From Thalassococcus profundi (GTDB taxonomy: Bacteria > Pseudomonadota > Alphaproteobacteria > Rhodobacterales > Rhodobacteraceae): a stretch of DNA of 64,000 nucleotides. The notes under the pieces were generated by a model. That model saw nothing but the letters and a program-made list of their open reading frames with translations. It was not told where the DNA came from and searched no databases. Each line of letters begins with the position of its first letter. The stretch's first letter is position 1. Below, in pieces: positions 26,180-35,845 of this stretch. A program made the translations under genes and the position numbers. The stretch is from positions 35,451 through 99,450 of the forward strand of contig NZ_QPMK01000009.1 in assembly GCF_003344785.1 (NCBI RefSeq), in the 5' to 3' direction.

Positions 26180-26183
26180 GGCC

Positions 26184-27377
26184 CTAGCGCCCCAGGCTTG
26201 AGTAGAGCATCAGCCCGCAAGCCGGCAGTTCCGCATCCACCCGCCCCCAGGCCGCGCCGAAGGCGATGGGATCGAGGCTAGAGGCCGCCTCGATCTCGCG
26301 CAGGGAGCGGCGACCGTTGACCGCGGCCAGCGCGCGGGCGGCGTTTTTCGGCAGGTCCAACTGCGTTTTGGCCCCGCCCAGCGACACAGGCAGGGGTTTG
26401 CCCTGCCCCACGGCCCGCGCCACCGCGTCGGGCGCCGCGCCGCGCAGGTGCGGGACCAGGCTGCGGTCACGCATCGTGGCAGGCTTGCGGTCTTCGCCGG
26501 CCGGGGCGGCATAGGCGACGTGAGTCTTGATGGTGCCGCGCAGCTTTTCCGCAGCGGCCATGGCCGCGCGGTCTGGCATACCCTCGGGCCTGTCGGTGAT
26601 CCGGCCCAAGTCGTAGAGCGCGGGCATGGAAAAGGACACCAACTGCCAGCCGGTCGCATCCAGCGTCGCCAGCAGGCTTTCGACGTCATAGGCGCGGTCC
26701 TGCGCATGCAGCAGCAGGTCGTAGAACCCGGCATCGCTGTCGCGGTGGTCGCGCAGGTTGGTGTTGGCAGCGAAGGGATGGCCTTCGGGCAAGGCCGCGA
26801 CGATCTCCTTCGCGCGTGCAAGCCGCTCTTCGGGCGGCAGACCGTCCAGCAGCGTGCCGAAGGCTTCTTGCAGCGGGTAGACCCCCGAGCGACCATAAGG
26901 CGCGTAGACCATGAAACCCATGCCGCCGCCCGGCGCCAGGGCGGCGCGCAGGGCGCCGAAGCCCGCCTCGGGCTCCGGCAAGTGATGCAGCACGCCGCAG
27001 CAGTCGATATAGTCGAAGGGGCCATGCTCGGCCGCATCCAGCAGCGAACCCGTGACGAAAGTGATGCCGGTGAGGCCGCGCGCCTCTGCCCGCGCTTCGG
27101 CCACGGCGCGGGCGGCCTTGGACATATCGAGATAGGTGATCGCGTAGGGCTTCCCGGCGCTGGCAAGCACCTGCGCCAGCTGGATCAGCCCGTCGCCAGT
27201 GCCACCGCCCGCCACCAGCGCCCGCAGCGGCTGTGACCAGTCGCGTTTGCCTGCGAACAGGAAATGGTCGATTTCGAGCGGATGCGAGGGCGAGCCGGTG
27301 ATGAGCCGGGTGCGTTCGTCCGCCGGGTCACGCTCGGGGTACGGGTAGACTTCGTATTGTTCCTGAACCGTGACCAT
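26184..27377 (-). CDS. class I SAM-dependent methyltransferase
   Basis: Protein of 397 residues. The SAM-binding Rossmann motif is LVAGGGTGDGLIQLA near residue 53, followed by the acidic YLDMS strand end and IDCCGVLHHLPEP (motif IV-like). An N-terminal YEVYPYPERD segment is typical of a family often found without known target. ATG 27377 is preferred over one at 27407. The acceptor substrate (small molecule or protein) is unknown. The C-terminal 100 residues are a winged-helix-like add-on that is not recognised. Confidence 0.75.
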   Translation of the reverse strand: MVTVQEQYEVYPYPERDPADERTRLITGSPSHPLEIDHFLFAGKRDWSQPLRALVAGGGTGDGLIQLAQVLASAGKPYAITYLDMSKAARAVAEARAEARGLTGITFVTGSLLDAAEHGPFDYIDCCGVLHHLPEPEAGFGALRAALAPGGGMGFMVYAPYGRSGVYPLQEAFGTLLDGLPPEERLARAKEIVAALPEGHPFAANTNLRDHRDSDAGFYDLLLHAQDRAYDVESLLATLDATGWQLVSFSMPALYDLGRITDRPEGMPDRAAMAAAEKLRGTIKTHVAYAAPAGEDRKPATMRDRSLVPHLRGAAPDAVARAVGQGKPLPVSLGGAKTQLDLPKNAARALAAVNGRRSLREIEAASSLDPIAFGAAWGRVDAELPACGLMLYSSLGR

Positions 27378-27489
27378 GCCGCCCCCGATTTTAGCGCAGA
27401 GTGTCATGGGTGATGGAGGTTGCCAAGGGCGGGGAGATACGGTGCGGCGATGCAGACCGCGTGTGGGTCTGCCGGAAATCTCACAGTTC

Positions 27490-27690
27490 GATGAGTGTGC
27501 CGCTTTTCGCGGAACAAAGGCGGCCCAAGGCCGCCGCCGCGCATCGCCGGGCCACCCCAGGGCCCGGCGATTTGGTCACAACCATGCAAAGCTGCCCGGG
27601 AAGATGTATTTGGCCGGCATAAAGCACTTTGGCGGCAACCTGCGATCGCCGGTCCGTGGCCCGCCGACGCGCGGCCTTACAGTTCTAGCC
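27490..27690 (-). repeat. intergenic repeat, family 2, copy 1
   Basis: About 200 nt whose complement aligns by eye with 46078-46275. Shared blocks in order are GCTTTAT(A/G)CC, a hairpin ATCGCCGGGCC-N7-GGCCCGGCGAT (perfect 11-bp stem, 27549-27577 or close), GCGCGGCGG, a CCTTGGGCC-like block and TTCCGCG. Copy 2 has the same hairpin with one mismatch. Confidence 0.65.
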
Positions 27691-27694
27691 TCAC

Positions 27695-27726
27695 AAAAAA
27701 CGCCCCCGCAGAGACCTGCGAGGGCG
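27695..27726 (-). terminator. rho-independent terminator of the 5'-nucleotidase gene
   Basis: On the minus strand a 10-bp stem (CGCCCTCGCA / TGCGGGGGCG, one G-T pair) with a 6-nt loop is followed by six T. It begins 22 nt after the stop of the nucleotidase gene. Confidence 0.85.
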
Positions 27727-27747
27727 CCAGGATAGAAGGATCAGACC

Positions 27748-29307
27748 TTACTTGATGGTGATCCGGCCGTCCGTATAGGGCGTGTAGGGCGCGTTCTCGG
27801 CGATGTATTCCGCGGTCACGTCGGCCAGGTCCGGGCCGAAGTCATAGGCGTTCTCGGCCTCGACGAACATGCTGTAACCGTCGCCACCGTTGCGCACATA
27901 GTTGTTGGACACCACGCCGTAGAGTTGCGCCGGGTCGACCGGTTCGCCGCCGATCATCACCAAAGACACGCGCGATCCGACCTCTGCCGCGGGATCGACG
28001 ACAAAGCTCATGCCGGCGACCTGCGGGAAGCGGCCCGCGCCTTCGTCCATCTGGCTCACGCCGTTCTCCAGCGCCTCGACCAGCGTCGCGCCCGAGACCT
28101 GGAAGGTCGAGAGCGTGTTCTGGAACGGCAGCACGGTCAGCACCTCGCCCATGGTCACCTCGCCTTCGTCGATCGACGCACGGATGCCGCCACTGTTCTG
28201 GATCGCCACGTCGATGCCTTGGTCGCGCACGCGCGCCAGCATCGCATCGGCGATGAGGTTGCCCATGCCGCATTCCATCGCGCGGCAGACGTCGCGATCG
28301 CCCACCACGGCCATGCCGGCCTCGGCCACCACGCGGTTGCGGATCTCCTCGAGCGGGGCGGCGGCTTCGGCAATGCGCGCCTTGATCGTTTCGTTCTCGG
28401 CCACGGAGGCATCCATCAGGAGCGGCGCGCCGGTGGCTTCGGTCACGTTGCCCGCGTCGTCGAAGGTCACGTTCAGCTCGCCCAGGAACTTGCCGTAGGC
28501 ATAGGCCTGAACGATCTGCACGCCGTTGACGACCGTGGGATAGGCGCCGGCCGCGCCCTCCATGTCGCCCAAGAGCGTGTTGGAATGGCCGCCGACGATC
28601 ACGTCGACGCCGGTGGTGTTCTCGGCCACCCGCTGGTCGACGCCATAGCCCGAATGCGACAGCACGATGATCTTGTTCACGCCCTCTTCGGTCAGCTTGT
28701 CGACCTCGCCCTGCACCGCGTCCGAGGGGTCGGTAAAGACGATGTTGGGCCCGGGGCTGGCCAGTTCGTCGGTGTCCTGCGGGGTGAGCCCGATGAAGCC
28801 CAGCTTTTCGCCGTTCTGTTCGATCACCGTCGATTTCATCAGCACATCAGCCAACAGCGGTTCGCCCGAGACATCGGCATTGGACATCAGCACCGGAAAC
28901 TCGACCGCGTCCATGAAACCACGCAGAACCTCGGGACCGTCGTCGAATTCGTGGTTGCCCACGGTCATCGCGGTGTAGCCCATGTTGTTCATCATCTCGG
29001 CGGCGAGCTTGCCCTTGTAATAGGTGTAGAACAGCGTGCCCTGGAACTGGTCGCCGCCATCCACCAGCACCCAGTTGTCGCTGCGCGCCTTGGCATCCTC
29101 GATGGCCGTCATCAGCCGGGCCGAGCCGCCGAAACACTCTCCTGCTTCGTTGTCCTCGACCGAGCAGCCGGAATCGTAGGCGCTGATCGGTTCGAACCGG
29201 GCGTGAAAGTCGTTGGTGTGCAGGATCGTCAGCGCATATTCGGCGCTGGCCGCACCGGTGGTCAGCGCCAGCGCCGCCGCGCCGGACAGAAGACGATGCA
29301 GTGTCAT
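27748..29307 (-). CDS. periplasmic 5'-nucleotidase / UDP-sugar hydrolase family
   Basis: Predicted exported metallophosphoesterase of 519 residues that would strip phosphate from nucleotides in the periplasm. Sec signal peptide about 1-22. Metal-binding motifs: HTNDFHARF (near 30), DGGDQFQG (near 84), GNHEFDDG (near 117), LSHSGYG and GGHSNT (near 240). The C-terminal substrate domain contains NSGGIRASI and NNYVRNGGDGY, the latter with the aromatic stacking residues for the base. It is monocistronic, with its own terminator. Confidence 0.9.
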   Translation of the reverse strand: MTLHRLLSGAAALALTTGAASAEYALTILHTNDFHARFEPISAYDSGCSVEDNEAGECFGGSARLMTAIEDAKARSDNWVLVDGGDQFQGTLFYTYYKGKLAAEMMNNMGYTAMTVGNHEFDDGPEVLRGFMDAVEFPVLMSNADVSGEPLLADVLMKSTVIEQNGEKLGFIGLTPQDTDELASPGPNIVFTDPSDAVQGEVDKLTEEGVNKIIVLSHSGYGVDQRVAENTTGVDVIVGGHSNTLLGDMEGAAGAYPTVVNGVQIVQAYAYGKFLGELNVTFDDAGNVTEATGAPLLMDASVAENETIKARIAEAAAPLEEIRNRVVAEAGMAVVGDRDVCRAMECGMGNLIADAMLARVRDQGIDVAIQNSGGIRASIDEGEVTMGEVLTVLPFQNTLSTFQVSGATLVEALENGVSQMDEGAGRFPQVAGMSFVVDPAAEVGSRVSLVMIGGEPVDPAQLYGVVSNNYVRNGGDGYSMFVEAENAYDFGPDLADVTAEYIAENAPYTPYTDGRITIK

Positions 29308-29515
29308 GGGATTTCCTTTGCTGGGCTTCTTGATGGGTAAACGCTAGACCCAAGGCATCGCCCCTGTCCAGACGCATGCGCGGGCCGCCGTCGCGCGCCC
29401 CGACGTCATGCGCCAGAGGCTGCCCGAATGTCCGGCGGTGCGGCATCTTTTGCCGCGCCGCCCGCCGGAGCCTCTGCCTCTTGCCAAATCCGGTCTGGCA
29501 CGGCATGTCAACGCC

Positions 29516-29854
29516 ATGCTGATCTACAAGATATTCCGCAGAGACGAACACGAGGCCTTCTCCCGCGCGGGAGAGACCAAGGGCGCCCCGGTCGACCTGG
29601 CCGACGGCTACATCCATTTCTCCACCGCCGAAACCGTCGCCGAGACCGCCGCCAAGCATTTCAACGGCGAGGACGGTCTCAAGCTGCTGGCAGTCGAAGC
29701 GGACGGGCTGGGCGATGCGCTGATCTGGGAGGTGTCGCGCGGCGGCGTCGACTTCCCGCACCTCTACCGCCCGTTGCGCCGCGAAGACGTGCTCTGGACC
29801 CGCGACCTGCCGCTGCGGGATGGACGGCACCGGTTCGAGGGATTGCTGCCATGA
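29516..29854 (+). CDS. DUF952 family protein
   Basis: Small cytoplasmic protein of 112 residues with the DUF952 pattern: MLIYKIF at the start, GYIHFST near residue 30 and FPHLYRPL near 84. Members resemble glutathione S-transferase-like or YjgH-like small folds, and their function is not known. ATG 29516 is chosen because the family begins there. Its stop overlaps the pyrD start (ATGA), so it is the first gene of a DUF952-pyrD-arsC operon. Confidence 0.85.
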   Translation: MLIYKIFRRDEHEAFSRAGETKGAPVDLADGYIHFSTAETVAETAAKHFNGEDGLKLLAVEADGLGDALIWEVSRGGVDFPHLYRPLRREDVLWTRDLPLRDGRHRFEGLLP

Positions 29855-30921
29855 CCGCCGCAGCCGCACGGATCGAACGCGCCGGGCTTGCCCTGCTGCG
29901 TCGCGTCGATCCGGAGACGGCGCACGGGCTGGCGCTGACGGCGCTGCGCGCGGGACTCACCCCGGCGCCGGGCCTGATCAGTTCCGACCGGCTGCGGACC
30001 CAGGTGGCGGGGCTGCACCTGCCCAACCCTGTGGGTCTGGCCGCGGGGTTCGACAAGAATGCAGAGGCGCTGCTGGGTCTGTCGCGTGCGGGGTTCGGCT
30101 TTCTCGAGGTTGGCGCCACCACGCCGCTTGCGCAACCCGGCAACCCGCGGCCGCGGCTCTTCCGGCTGACGCGCGACCGGGCGGCGATCAACCGCTTCGG
30201 CTTCAACAACGACGGGATGGAGGCGATGGCCGAGCGGCTGTCGACCCGCCCGCGCGACGCGGTGATCGGCCTCAACCTCGGCGCCAACAAGGACAGCGCC
30301 GACCGGGCGGCGGATTTCGCCCAGGTCATGGCCCATTGCGGGCGTCACCTGGATTTCGCCACGGTCAACGTGTCGTCGCCCAACACCGAGAAACTGCGCG
30401 ACCTGCAGGGCAAGGACGCGCTCGCGGCCCTTCTGGGCGGGGTGATCGAGGCGCGGAACGGTCTGGCGAAACCGATCCCGGTGTTTCTCAAGATCGCGCC
30501 CGACCTCGATGCCGGCGCGCTCAAGGACATCTCGGAAGTCGCCATCGCGGCGGGTGTCGCGGGCATCATCGCCACCAACACCACGCTGGACCGCACCGGG
30601 CTGACCTCTTCGCTGGCCTCCGAAGCGGGCGGCCTGTCGGGGCAGCCGCTGTTCGAACGGTCGACCCATGTGCTGGCGCGTCTGTCGCTTCTGACGGACG
30701 GTCGCCTGCCCCTGATCGGCGTGGGCGGCGTCGGATCGGCGGAACAGGCCTATGCCAAGATCCGCGCGGGCGCTTCAGCGGTGCAGCTTTACACGGCGCT
30801 GGTCTATGGCGGGCTGTCGCTGCTGCCCGAGATCGCGCGGGGGCTGGACCGGCTTCTGGCGCGCGATGGTTTCGGCTCGGTGGCCGAAGCGGTGGGCACG
30901 GGGCGGAAGGACTGGCTGTGA
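29851..30921 (+). CDS. pyrD: quinone-dependent dihydroorotate dehydrogenase (class 2)
   Basis: Enzyme of 356 residues that oxidises dihydroorotate to orotate in pyrimidine synthesis, passing electrons to the membrane quinone pool. The N-terminal helix pair (about 1-40) is the membrane-binding part that marks class 2. [49 protein letters not shown] with the catalytic Ser, and the FMN-binding GVGGV near 300 are all present. The start overlaps the DUF952 stop; the stop overlaps the arsC start. Confidence 0.95.
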   Translation: MTAAAARIERAGLALLRRVDPETAHGLALTALRAGLTPAPGLISSDRLRTQVAGLHLPNPVGLAAGFDKNAEALLGLSRAGFGFLEVGATTPLAQPGNPRPRLFRLTRDRAAINRFGFNNDGMEAMAERLSTRPRDAVIGLNLGANKDSADRAADFAQVMAHCGRHLDFATVNVSSPNTEKLRDLQGKDALAALLGGVIEARNGLAKPIPVFLKIAPDLDAGALKDISEVAIAAGVAGIIATNTTLDRTGLTSSLASEAGGLSGQPLFERSTHVLARLSLLTDGRLPLIGVGGVGSAEQAYAKIRAGASAVQLYTALVYGGLSLLPEIARGLDRLLARDGFGSVAEAVGTGRKDWL

Positions 30922-31262
30922 TCACCTATTGGCACAATCCGCGGTGTTCGAAATCGCGCGCCGGACTGGCGCTCTTGCAGGAGAGCGGCCCGGCCCTGTC
31001 CGTCCGCCGCTACCTGGACGATCCGCCAACCGTCGACGAGTTGCGCGCGGTCCTGCATCTGCTGGACGTCCCGGCGATGCAGATGGTGCGCCGGAAAGAG
31101 CCGGAATTCGCGGCAATGGGCCTGCGGAGCGACAGCGACACCGAGACCGTTCTGCGCGCCCTCGCGGCAGCGCCGCGACTGATCGAACGTCCCATCGCGA
31201 TCCGTGGAAATCGCGCGGCGATCGGCCGCCCGCCCGAGGCGCTGCGTGCCCTGCTCGACTGA
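30918..31262 (+). CDS. ArsC family protein (arsenate reductase-like)
   Basis: Thioredoxin-fold protein of 114 residues. The N-terminus [16 protein letters not shown] carries the glutaredoxin-coupled arsenate reductase active site (NPxCSKSR) with Cys11. RPIAIRG in the C-terminal half matches the family's substrate-binding arginine region. GTG start overlaps the pyrD stop. No arsenic efflux or arsR gene is adjacent, so it may be a general ArsC/Spx-like reductase and not part of an arsenic operon. Confidence 0.85.
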   Translation: MITYWHNPRCSKSRAGLALLQESGPALSVRRYLDDPPTVDELRAVLHLLDVPAMQMVRRKEPEFAAMGLRSDSDTETVLRALAAAPRLIERPIAIRGNRAAIGRPPEALRALLD

Positions 31263-31316
31263 GGGCGACCCCTTCGCGCACCGCCCCGACGACCACGGGT
31301 CCGCTGCGCATCAGGC

Positions 31317-31345
31317 TTGTCATGCAGGGTTCGTCACGTTATAGA
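31317..31345 (+). promoter_or_regulatory. sigma70-type promoter of rpsA
   Basis: TTGTCA (-35), 17-nt spacer, TATAGA (-10). It lies about 160 nt before the rpsA start and would give a leader of about 155 nt, a usual place for ribosomal protein control. Confidence 0.6.
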
Positions 31346-31507
31346 CCCGGCGTCGACACGGCGTTTCTCGCCGCAGAACAAAAACACAGGCAGGGTCGGA
31401 CAACCACCGGCCCTTTGTCGTTTTGCGGTGGCGTCAGGACCAATCCAAGACCGGCGGAGACAACCGCACGGCCAGCAAATAGACGTAAGATAGGAAAACA
31501 CACACGC

Positions 31508-33190
31508 ATGTGCGCTAAAGCATCCATGGAGGAATTCGAAGCCCTCCTGAACGAAAGCTTCGAAATGGACACGCCCGACGAAGGGTCTGTCGTCAAGGGC
31601 AAGGTCATCGCCATCGAGGCGGGCCAAGCCATCATCGACGTCGGTTACAAGATGGAAGGCCGCGTCGAACTCAAGGAATTTGCGAACCCCGGCGAACAGC
31701 CCGACATTTCCGTCGGCGACGAGGTCGAGGTGTTCCTCCGTCAGGTCGAGAACGCCCGTGGCGAAGCCGTCATTTCCCGTGAAATGGCCCGCCGCGAAGA
31801 AGCCTGGGACCGTCTGGAAAAAGCCTATGCCGACGATGCCCGCGTCGAAGGCGCGATCTTCGGCCGCGTCAAGGGCGGCTTTACCGTCGATCTCGGCGGT
31901 GCCGTGGCCTTCCTGCCCGGCTCCCAGGTCGATGTGCGGCCGGTGCGCGACGCCGGCCCGCTCATGGGTCTCAAGCAGCCGTTCCAGATCCTCAAGATGG
32001 ACCGCCGCCGGGGCAACATCGTGGTGTCGCGCCGTGCGATCCTCGAAGAAAGCCGCGCCGAGCAGCGCGCCGAGGTCATCAGCAACCTCACCGAAGGCCA
32101 GGCCGTGGACGGCGTGGTCAAGAACATCACCGAATACGGCGCCTTCGTCGACCTCGGCGGTGTGGACGGCTTGCTGCACGTCACCGACATGGCCTGGCGC
32201 CGGGTGAACCACCCGTCCGAGATCCTGTCGATCGGCGAAACCGTCAAGGTGCAGGTCATCAAGATCAACAAGGAAACCCATCGTATCAGCCTCGGCATGA
32301 AGCAGTTGCAGGAAGATCCGTGGGACCTGGTCGCGGCCAAGTACCCGCTGGAATCCGTGCATGCGGGCCGCGTGACCAACATCACCGATTACGGCGCCTT
32401 CGTGGAGCTGGAACCGGGCGTCGAAGGTCTGGTCCACGTCTCCGAGATGTCCTGGACCAAGAAGAACGTGCACCCCGGCAAGATCGTGTCGACTTCCCAA
32501 GAGGTCGAAGTCATGGTGCTGGAAATCGACCAGGCCAAGCGCCGCGTGTCGCTGGGCCTCAAGCAGACCATGCGCAACCCGTGGGAAGTCTTCGCGGAAA
32601 CCCATCCCGAGGGCACGCAGGTCGAGGGCGAGGTCAAGAACATCACCGAATTCGGTCTCTTCATCGGTCTCGATGGCGAAATCGACGGCATGGTGCACTT
32701 GTCGGACCTCAGCTGGGACGAGCGTGGCGAGGATGCCATCCAGAACTACCGCAAGGGCGACGTGGTGCAGGCGGTCGTGTCCGAAGTGGACACCGAGAAG
32801 GAGCGCATCTCGCTCTCGATCAAGGCGCTCGGCGGCGACAAGTTCGCCGAAGCCGTGGGCGGCGTGAAGCGCGGTTCGATCATCACCGTGACCGTCACCG
32901 CGATCGAGGACGGCGGCATCGAGGTGGAATACGAGGGCATGAAGTCCTTCATCCGCCGCTCCGACCTGAGCCGCGACCGCGCCGAACAGCGCCCCGAGCG
33001 GTTCTCTGTCGGTGACAAGGTCGATGTGCGCGTGACCAACGTGGACAGCAAGACCCGTCGCCTGGGCGTGTCGATCAAGGCGCGCGAGATCGCCGAAGAG
33101 AAAGAGGCCGTGGAACAGTTCGGCTCTTCCGACTCCGGTGCGTCGCTCGGCGACATCCTGGGTGCGGCGCTGAAGCGCGACGACGACTAA
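31508..33190 (+). CDS. rpsA: 30S ribosomal protein S1
   Basis: RNA-binding ribosomal protein of 560 residues that brings mRNA to the 30S subunit. Six S1 domains can be followed by repeats of the pattern G-x-V-x-x-I-T-x-(Y/F)-G-x-F-(V/I); examples are VVKNITEYGAFVDLGG, RVTNITDYGAFVELEPG and EVKNITEFGLFIGLDG. A strong promoter lies upstream and a clear terminator downstream. In many proteobacteria cmk and aroA lie just upstream of rpsA; here they are 8 kb away on the other strand. Confidence 0.97.
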   Translation: MCAKASMEEFEALLNESFEMDTPDEGSVVKGKVIAIEAGQAIIDVGYKMEGRVELKEFANPGEQPDISVGDEVEVFLRQVENARGEAVISREMARREEAWDRLEKAYADDARVEGAIFGRVKGGFTVDLGGAVAFLPGSQVDVRPVRDAGPLMGLKQPFQILKMDRRRGNIVVSRRAILEESRAEQRAEVISNLTEGQAVDGVVKNITEYGAFVDLGGVDGLLHVTDMAWRRVNHPSEILSIGETVKVQVIKINKETHRISLGMKQLQEDPWDLVAAKYPLESVHAGRVTNITDYGAFVELEPGVEGLVHVSEMSWTKKNVHPGKIVSTSQEVEVMVLEIDQAKRRVSLGLKQTMRNPWEVFAETHPEGTQVEGEVKNITEFGLFIGLDGEIDGMVHLSDLSWDERGEDAIQNYRKGDVVQAVVSEVDTEKERISLSIKALGGDKFAEAVGGVKRGSIITVTVTAIEDGGIEVEYEGMKSFIRRSDLSRDRAEQRPERFSVGDKVDVRVTNVDSKTRRLGVSIKAREIAEEKEAVEQFGSSDSGASLGDILGAALKRDDD

Positions 33191-33214
33191 ACGGCGTCCA
33201 CGACGATCCGATCC

Positions 33215-33245
33215 AAAGCCCCGTGCCGCGTGCACGGGGCTTTTT
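33215..33245 (+). terminator. rho-independent terminator of rpsA
   Basis: Twelve-bp stem AAAGCCCCGTGC / GCACGGGGCTTT with a 5-nt loop and a run of T, 24 nt after the rpsA stop. Confidence 0.9.
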
Positions 33246-33424
33246 CGTGCCCCGAACGGTGCCCGGCTGCACGGCGTCCCAAGCCCGAATCAATGCCCCG
33301 GGGACCGGCGACAGCGCGGAAGCGAAGCCCGGAATTCCCCGCGGGAACGGCCGCGAAAAGTCGCAAAATTCCGCCAATGGCCCCAAAGCCTCTGCAAATA
33401 TTGGATTTTTCACGCCGGATCGTG

Positions 33425-33453
33425 TTTCCGTTTTGCCGAACTCGTCCTATAGT
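33425..33453 (+). promoter_or_regulatory. possible ihfB promoter
   Basis: TTTCCG, 17-nt spacer, TATAGT, about 53 nt before the ihfB start. The -10 is good and the -35 is weak. Confidence 0.4.
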
Positions 33454-33505
33454 CGATGCATAACAATTTCAGACGCGGATCAGCGTCTTGGGGGGATTAG
33501 CGACC

Positions 33506-33787
33506 ATGATCAGGTCTGAACTGATTCAGAAGATCGCCGACGAGAATCCGCATTTGTACCAGCGCGACGTCGAGCGTATCGTGAACACCATCTTCGAAGA
33601 GATCACCGATGCCATGGCCCGGGGCGACCGGGTCGAACTGCGCGGCTTCGGCGCGTTCTCCGTGAAAAAGCGCGATGCGCGCGTGGGCCGCAATCCGCGC
33701 ACCGGGGAATCCGTCGAGGTCGAGGAAAAGCACGTGCCCTTTTTCAAGACGGGCAAGCTGCTGCGCGACCGCCTGAACGGAAAGTAA
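33506..33787 (+). CDS. ihfB: integration host factor beta subunit
   Basis: DNA-bending protein of 93 residues. The N-terminal [17 protein letters not shown] and RGFGAF, then GRNPRTGE (the beta-arm that inserts into the minor groove, with the conserved Pro) identify the beta subunit, which partners IhfA. GGGGGA precedes the ATG; an alternative start at 33488 would add six residues. Placement after rpsA is the usual proteobacterial order. Confidence 0.95.
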   Translation: MIRSELIQKIADENPHLYQRDVERIVNTIFEEITDAMARGDRVELRGFGAFSVKKRDARVGRNPRTGESVEVEEKHVPFFKTGKLLRDRLNGK

Positions 33788-33790
33788 TCC

Positions 33791-34141
33791 ATGCGCTATA
33801 TCCGCTATGCCTTCCTGGCCGCTCTGGCCGTTGTCCTGATCTGCGTGGCCCTGGCCAACCGCGGCCTTGTCACACTGCAGCTGCTGCCCGCCGACGTCTC
33901 GGCTCTGCTGGGGTTCCAGGAAACGATCAGCCTGCCGCTGTTTCTGGTGATTTTCGGCGGCATCGCCGCGGGCCTGCTGATCGGCTTCATCTGGGAATGG
34001 CTGCGCGAGCACAAGCACCGCGCCGAAGCCGCCCGCCGCCAGTCCGAGGTCAAGCAGCTGCAGCGCGAGTTGCGACGCGTGAAGGGCGAGCGCGACAAGG
34101 ACAAGGACGAGGTTCTGGCGCTGCTCGATCAGGCGAGCTGA
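33791..34141 (+). CDS. LapA-domain membrane protein
   Basis: Inner-membrane protein of 116 residues with two hydrophobic segments (about 4-24 and 46-70) joined by a short loop with a [11 protein letters not shown] motif, followed by a charged cytoplasmic coiled coil (residues 75-110). This is the build of the LPS assembly protein A (LapA, DUF1049) family. It begins 3 nt after the ihfB stop, so it is probably co-expressed. Confidence 0.8.
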   Translation: MRYIRYAFLAALAVVLICVALANRGLVTLQLLPADVSALLGFQETISLPLFLVIFGGIAAGLLIGFIWEWLREHKHRAEAARRQSEVKQLQRELRRVKGERDKDKDEVLALLDQAS

Positions 34142-34177
34142 AGAGTCTTCGTTCGAAGGCGAAACCCTTTTCGTTTG

Positions 34178-34226
34178 GGGGCGCTGCCCCGTCCGCGCGC
34201 CGGCGCGCGGACTCCCCGGAGTATTT
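34178..34226 (-). repeat. variant of intergenic repeat family 1
   Basis: The minus strand reads AAATACTCCGGGGAGT, a GC-rich palindrome (GTCCGCGCGCC / GGCGCGCGGAC) and GGGGCAGCGCCCCC, a variant of the family 1 end structure. It lies between the LapA-domain gene and trpF in opposite orientation. Confidence 0.45.
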
Positions 34227-34263
34227 GACGCCCTTGGAAACAGGCGCGCGAGGCGAAACGACG

Positions 34264-34929
34264 ATGTCGGACATCAGGGTCAAGATCTGCGGGCTGACAC
34301 GGCCCGAGGACGTTACCGCCGTGGCGGATGCCGGCGCGGCCTATGCGGGATTCGTGTTCTTTCCGAGATCACCGCGCCATGTAGAGGTCGACCGGGCGCG
34401 GGCTCTGGCCGTCGCGGCGCCGCCGGGGCTGGCCAAGGTGGCGCTGGTGGTCGATGCGGATGATGCGCTGCTGGATGCGATCACCGCCCAAGTGCCCCTC
34501 GACATGCTGCAACTGCATGGCACCGAGAGCCCGGAACGGGTCGCCGCGCTCCGCGCGCGCTACGGCCTGCCGGTGATGAAGGCGGTAGGCGTCGCCGATG
34601 AAAGCGACCTGCCCGCGCTGTTGGACTATGGCCGCGTGGCCGATCAGTTGCTGGTCGATGCCAAGCCGCCCCAGGACGCGGCCCTGCCCGGCGGCAACGG
34701 GCTGTCCTTCGACTGGCGGCTGATCGCCGGGCGGCGCTGGCCGGTGCCCTGGATGCTGGCCGGGGGGCTGACGCCGGACAACGTCGCCGAGGCCATCGCC
34801 CTGACCGGCGCGCGGCAGGTCGACGTGTCGTCGGGCGTGGAGGCGGCGCCAGGGATCAAGGACGCGGGCAGGATTGCCGCTTTCGTCGCGGCGGCGACGG
34901 TGCGGCCGACGGTTCCGAAACTGGTCTGA
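34264..34929 (+). CDS. trpF: phosphoribosylanthranilate isomerase
   Basis: TIM-barrel enzyme of 221 residues of tryptophan synthesis. The catalytic Cys is in [10 protein letters not shown] at the N-terminus and the catalytic Asp near 127 in [29 protein letters not shown] and DVSSGVE(A) are the phosphate-binding and family motifs. Neighbouring trp genes (trpB) usually follow in related genomes but are absent here; the gene is followed by a terminator. Confidence 0.95.
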   Translation: MSDIRVKICGLTRPEDVTAVADAGAAYAGFVFFPRSPRHVEVDRARALAVAAPPGLAKVALVVDADDALLDAITAQVPLDMLQLHGTESPERVAALRARYGLPVMKAVGVADESDLPALLDYGRVADQLLVDAKPPQDAALPGGNGLSFDWRLIAGRRWPVPWMLAGGLTPDNVAEAIALTGARQVDVSSGVEAAPGIKDAGRIAAFVAAATVRPTVPKLV

Positions 34930-34949
34930 ACGACACTGCGCAATGCAGT

Positions 34950-34984
34950 CGCCCCGCCCTTCGGTTCGAAGGACGGGGCGTTTT
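34950..34984 (+). terminator. rho-independent terminator of trpF
   Basis: Stem CGCCCCG-x-CCTTCG / CGAAGG-x-CGGGGCG with a GTT loop, followed by TTTT. It sits between the convergent trpF and frcA genes. Confidence 0.8.
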
Positions 34985-34998
34985 CATCGCCGGGAAGA

Positions 34999-35784
<786 letters not shown>

Positions 35785-35845
35785 TGCGATACCTTTCCGA
35801 AATCGAGCGGACCTGCCGCGATTGCAAGGGGTTGCGGGACGACGT

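Larger units (their letters stand above)
27378..27747. other. 370-nt gap with repeat and terminator
   Basis: No gene is supported. The gap holds one copy of the family 2 intergenic repeat (27490-27690, minus orientation) and a rho-independent terminator for the 5'-nucleotidase gene at its right end. Short open frames here are not conserved in codon use and run through the repeat. Confidence 0.6.
33191..33505. other. 315-nt rpsA-ihfB gap
   Basis: Contains the rpsA terminator at its left end and a promoter-like element for ihfB at 33425-33453. Nothing else is recognised. Confidence 0.6.

Noticed and set aside
27404-27735. Short open frames in the gap before the 5'-nucleotidase terminator
   Set aside because: They lie in the family 2 repeat and the frames are not kept between the two copies.
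30918-31262. Arsenic resistance operon
   Set aside because: Only an ArsC-fold protein is present, coupled to pyrD; no arsR, acr3 or arsH gene is nearby.
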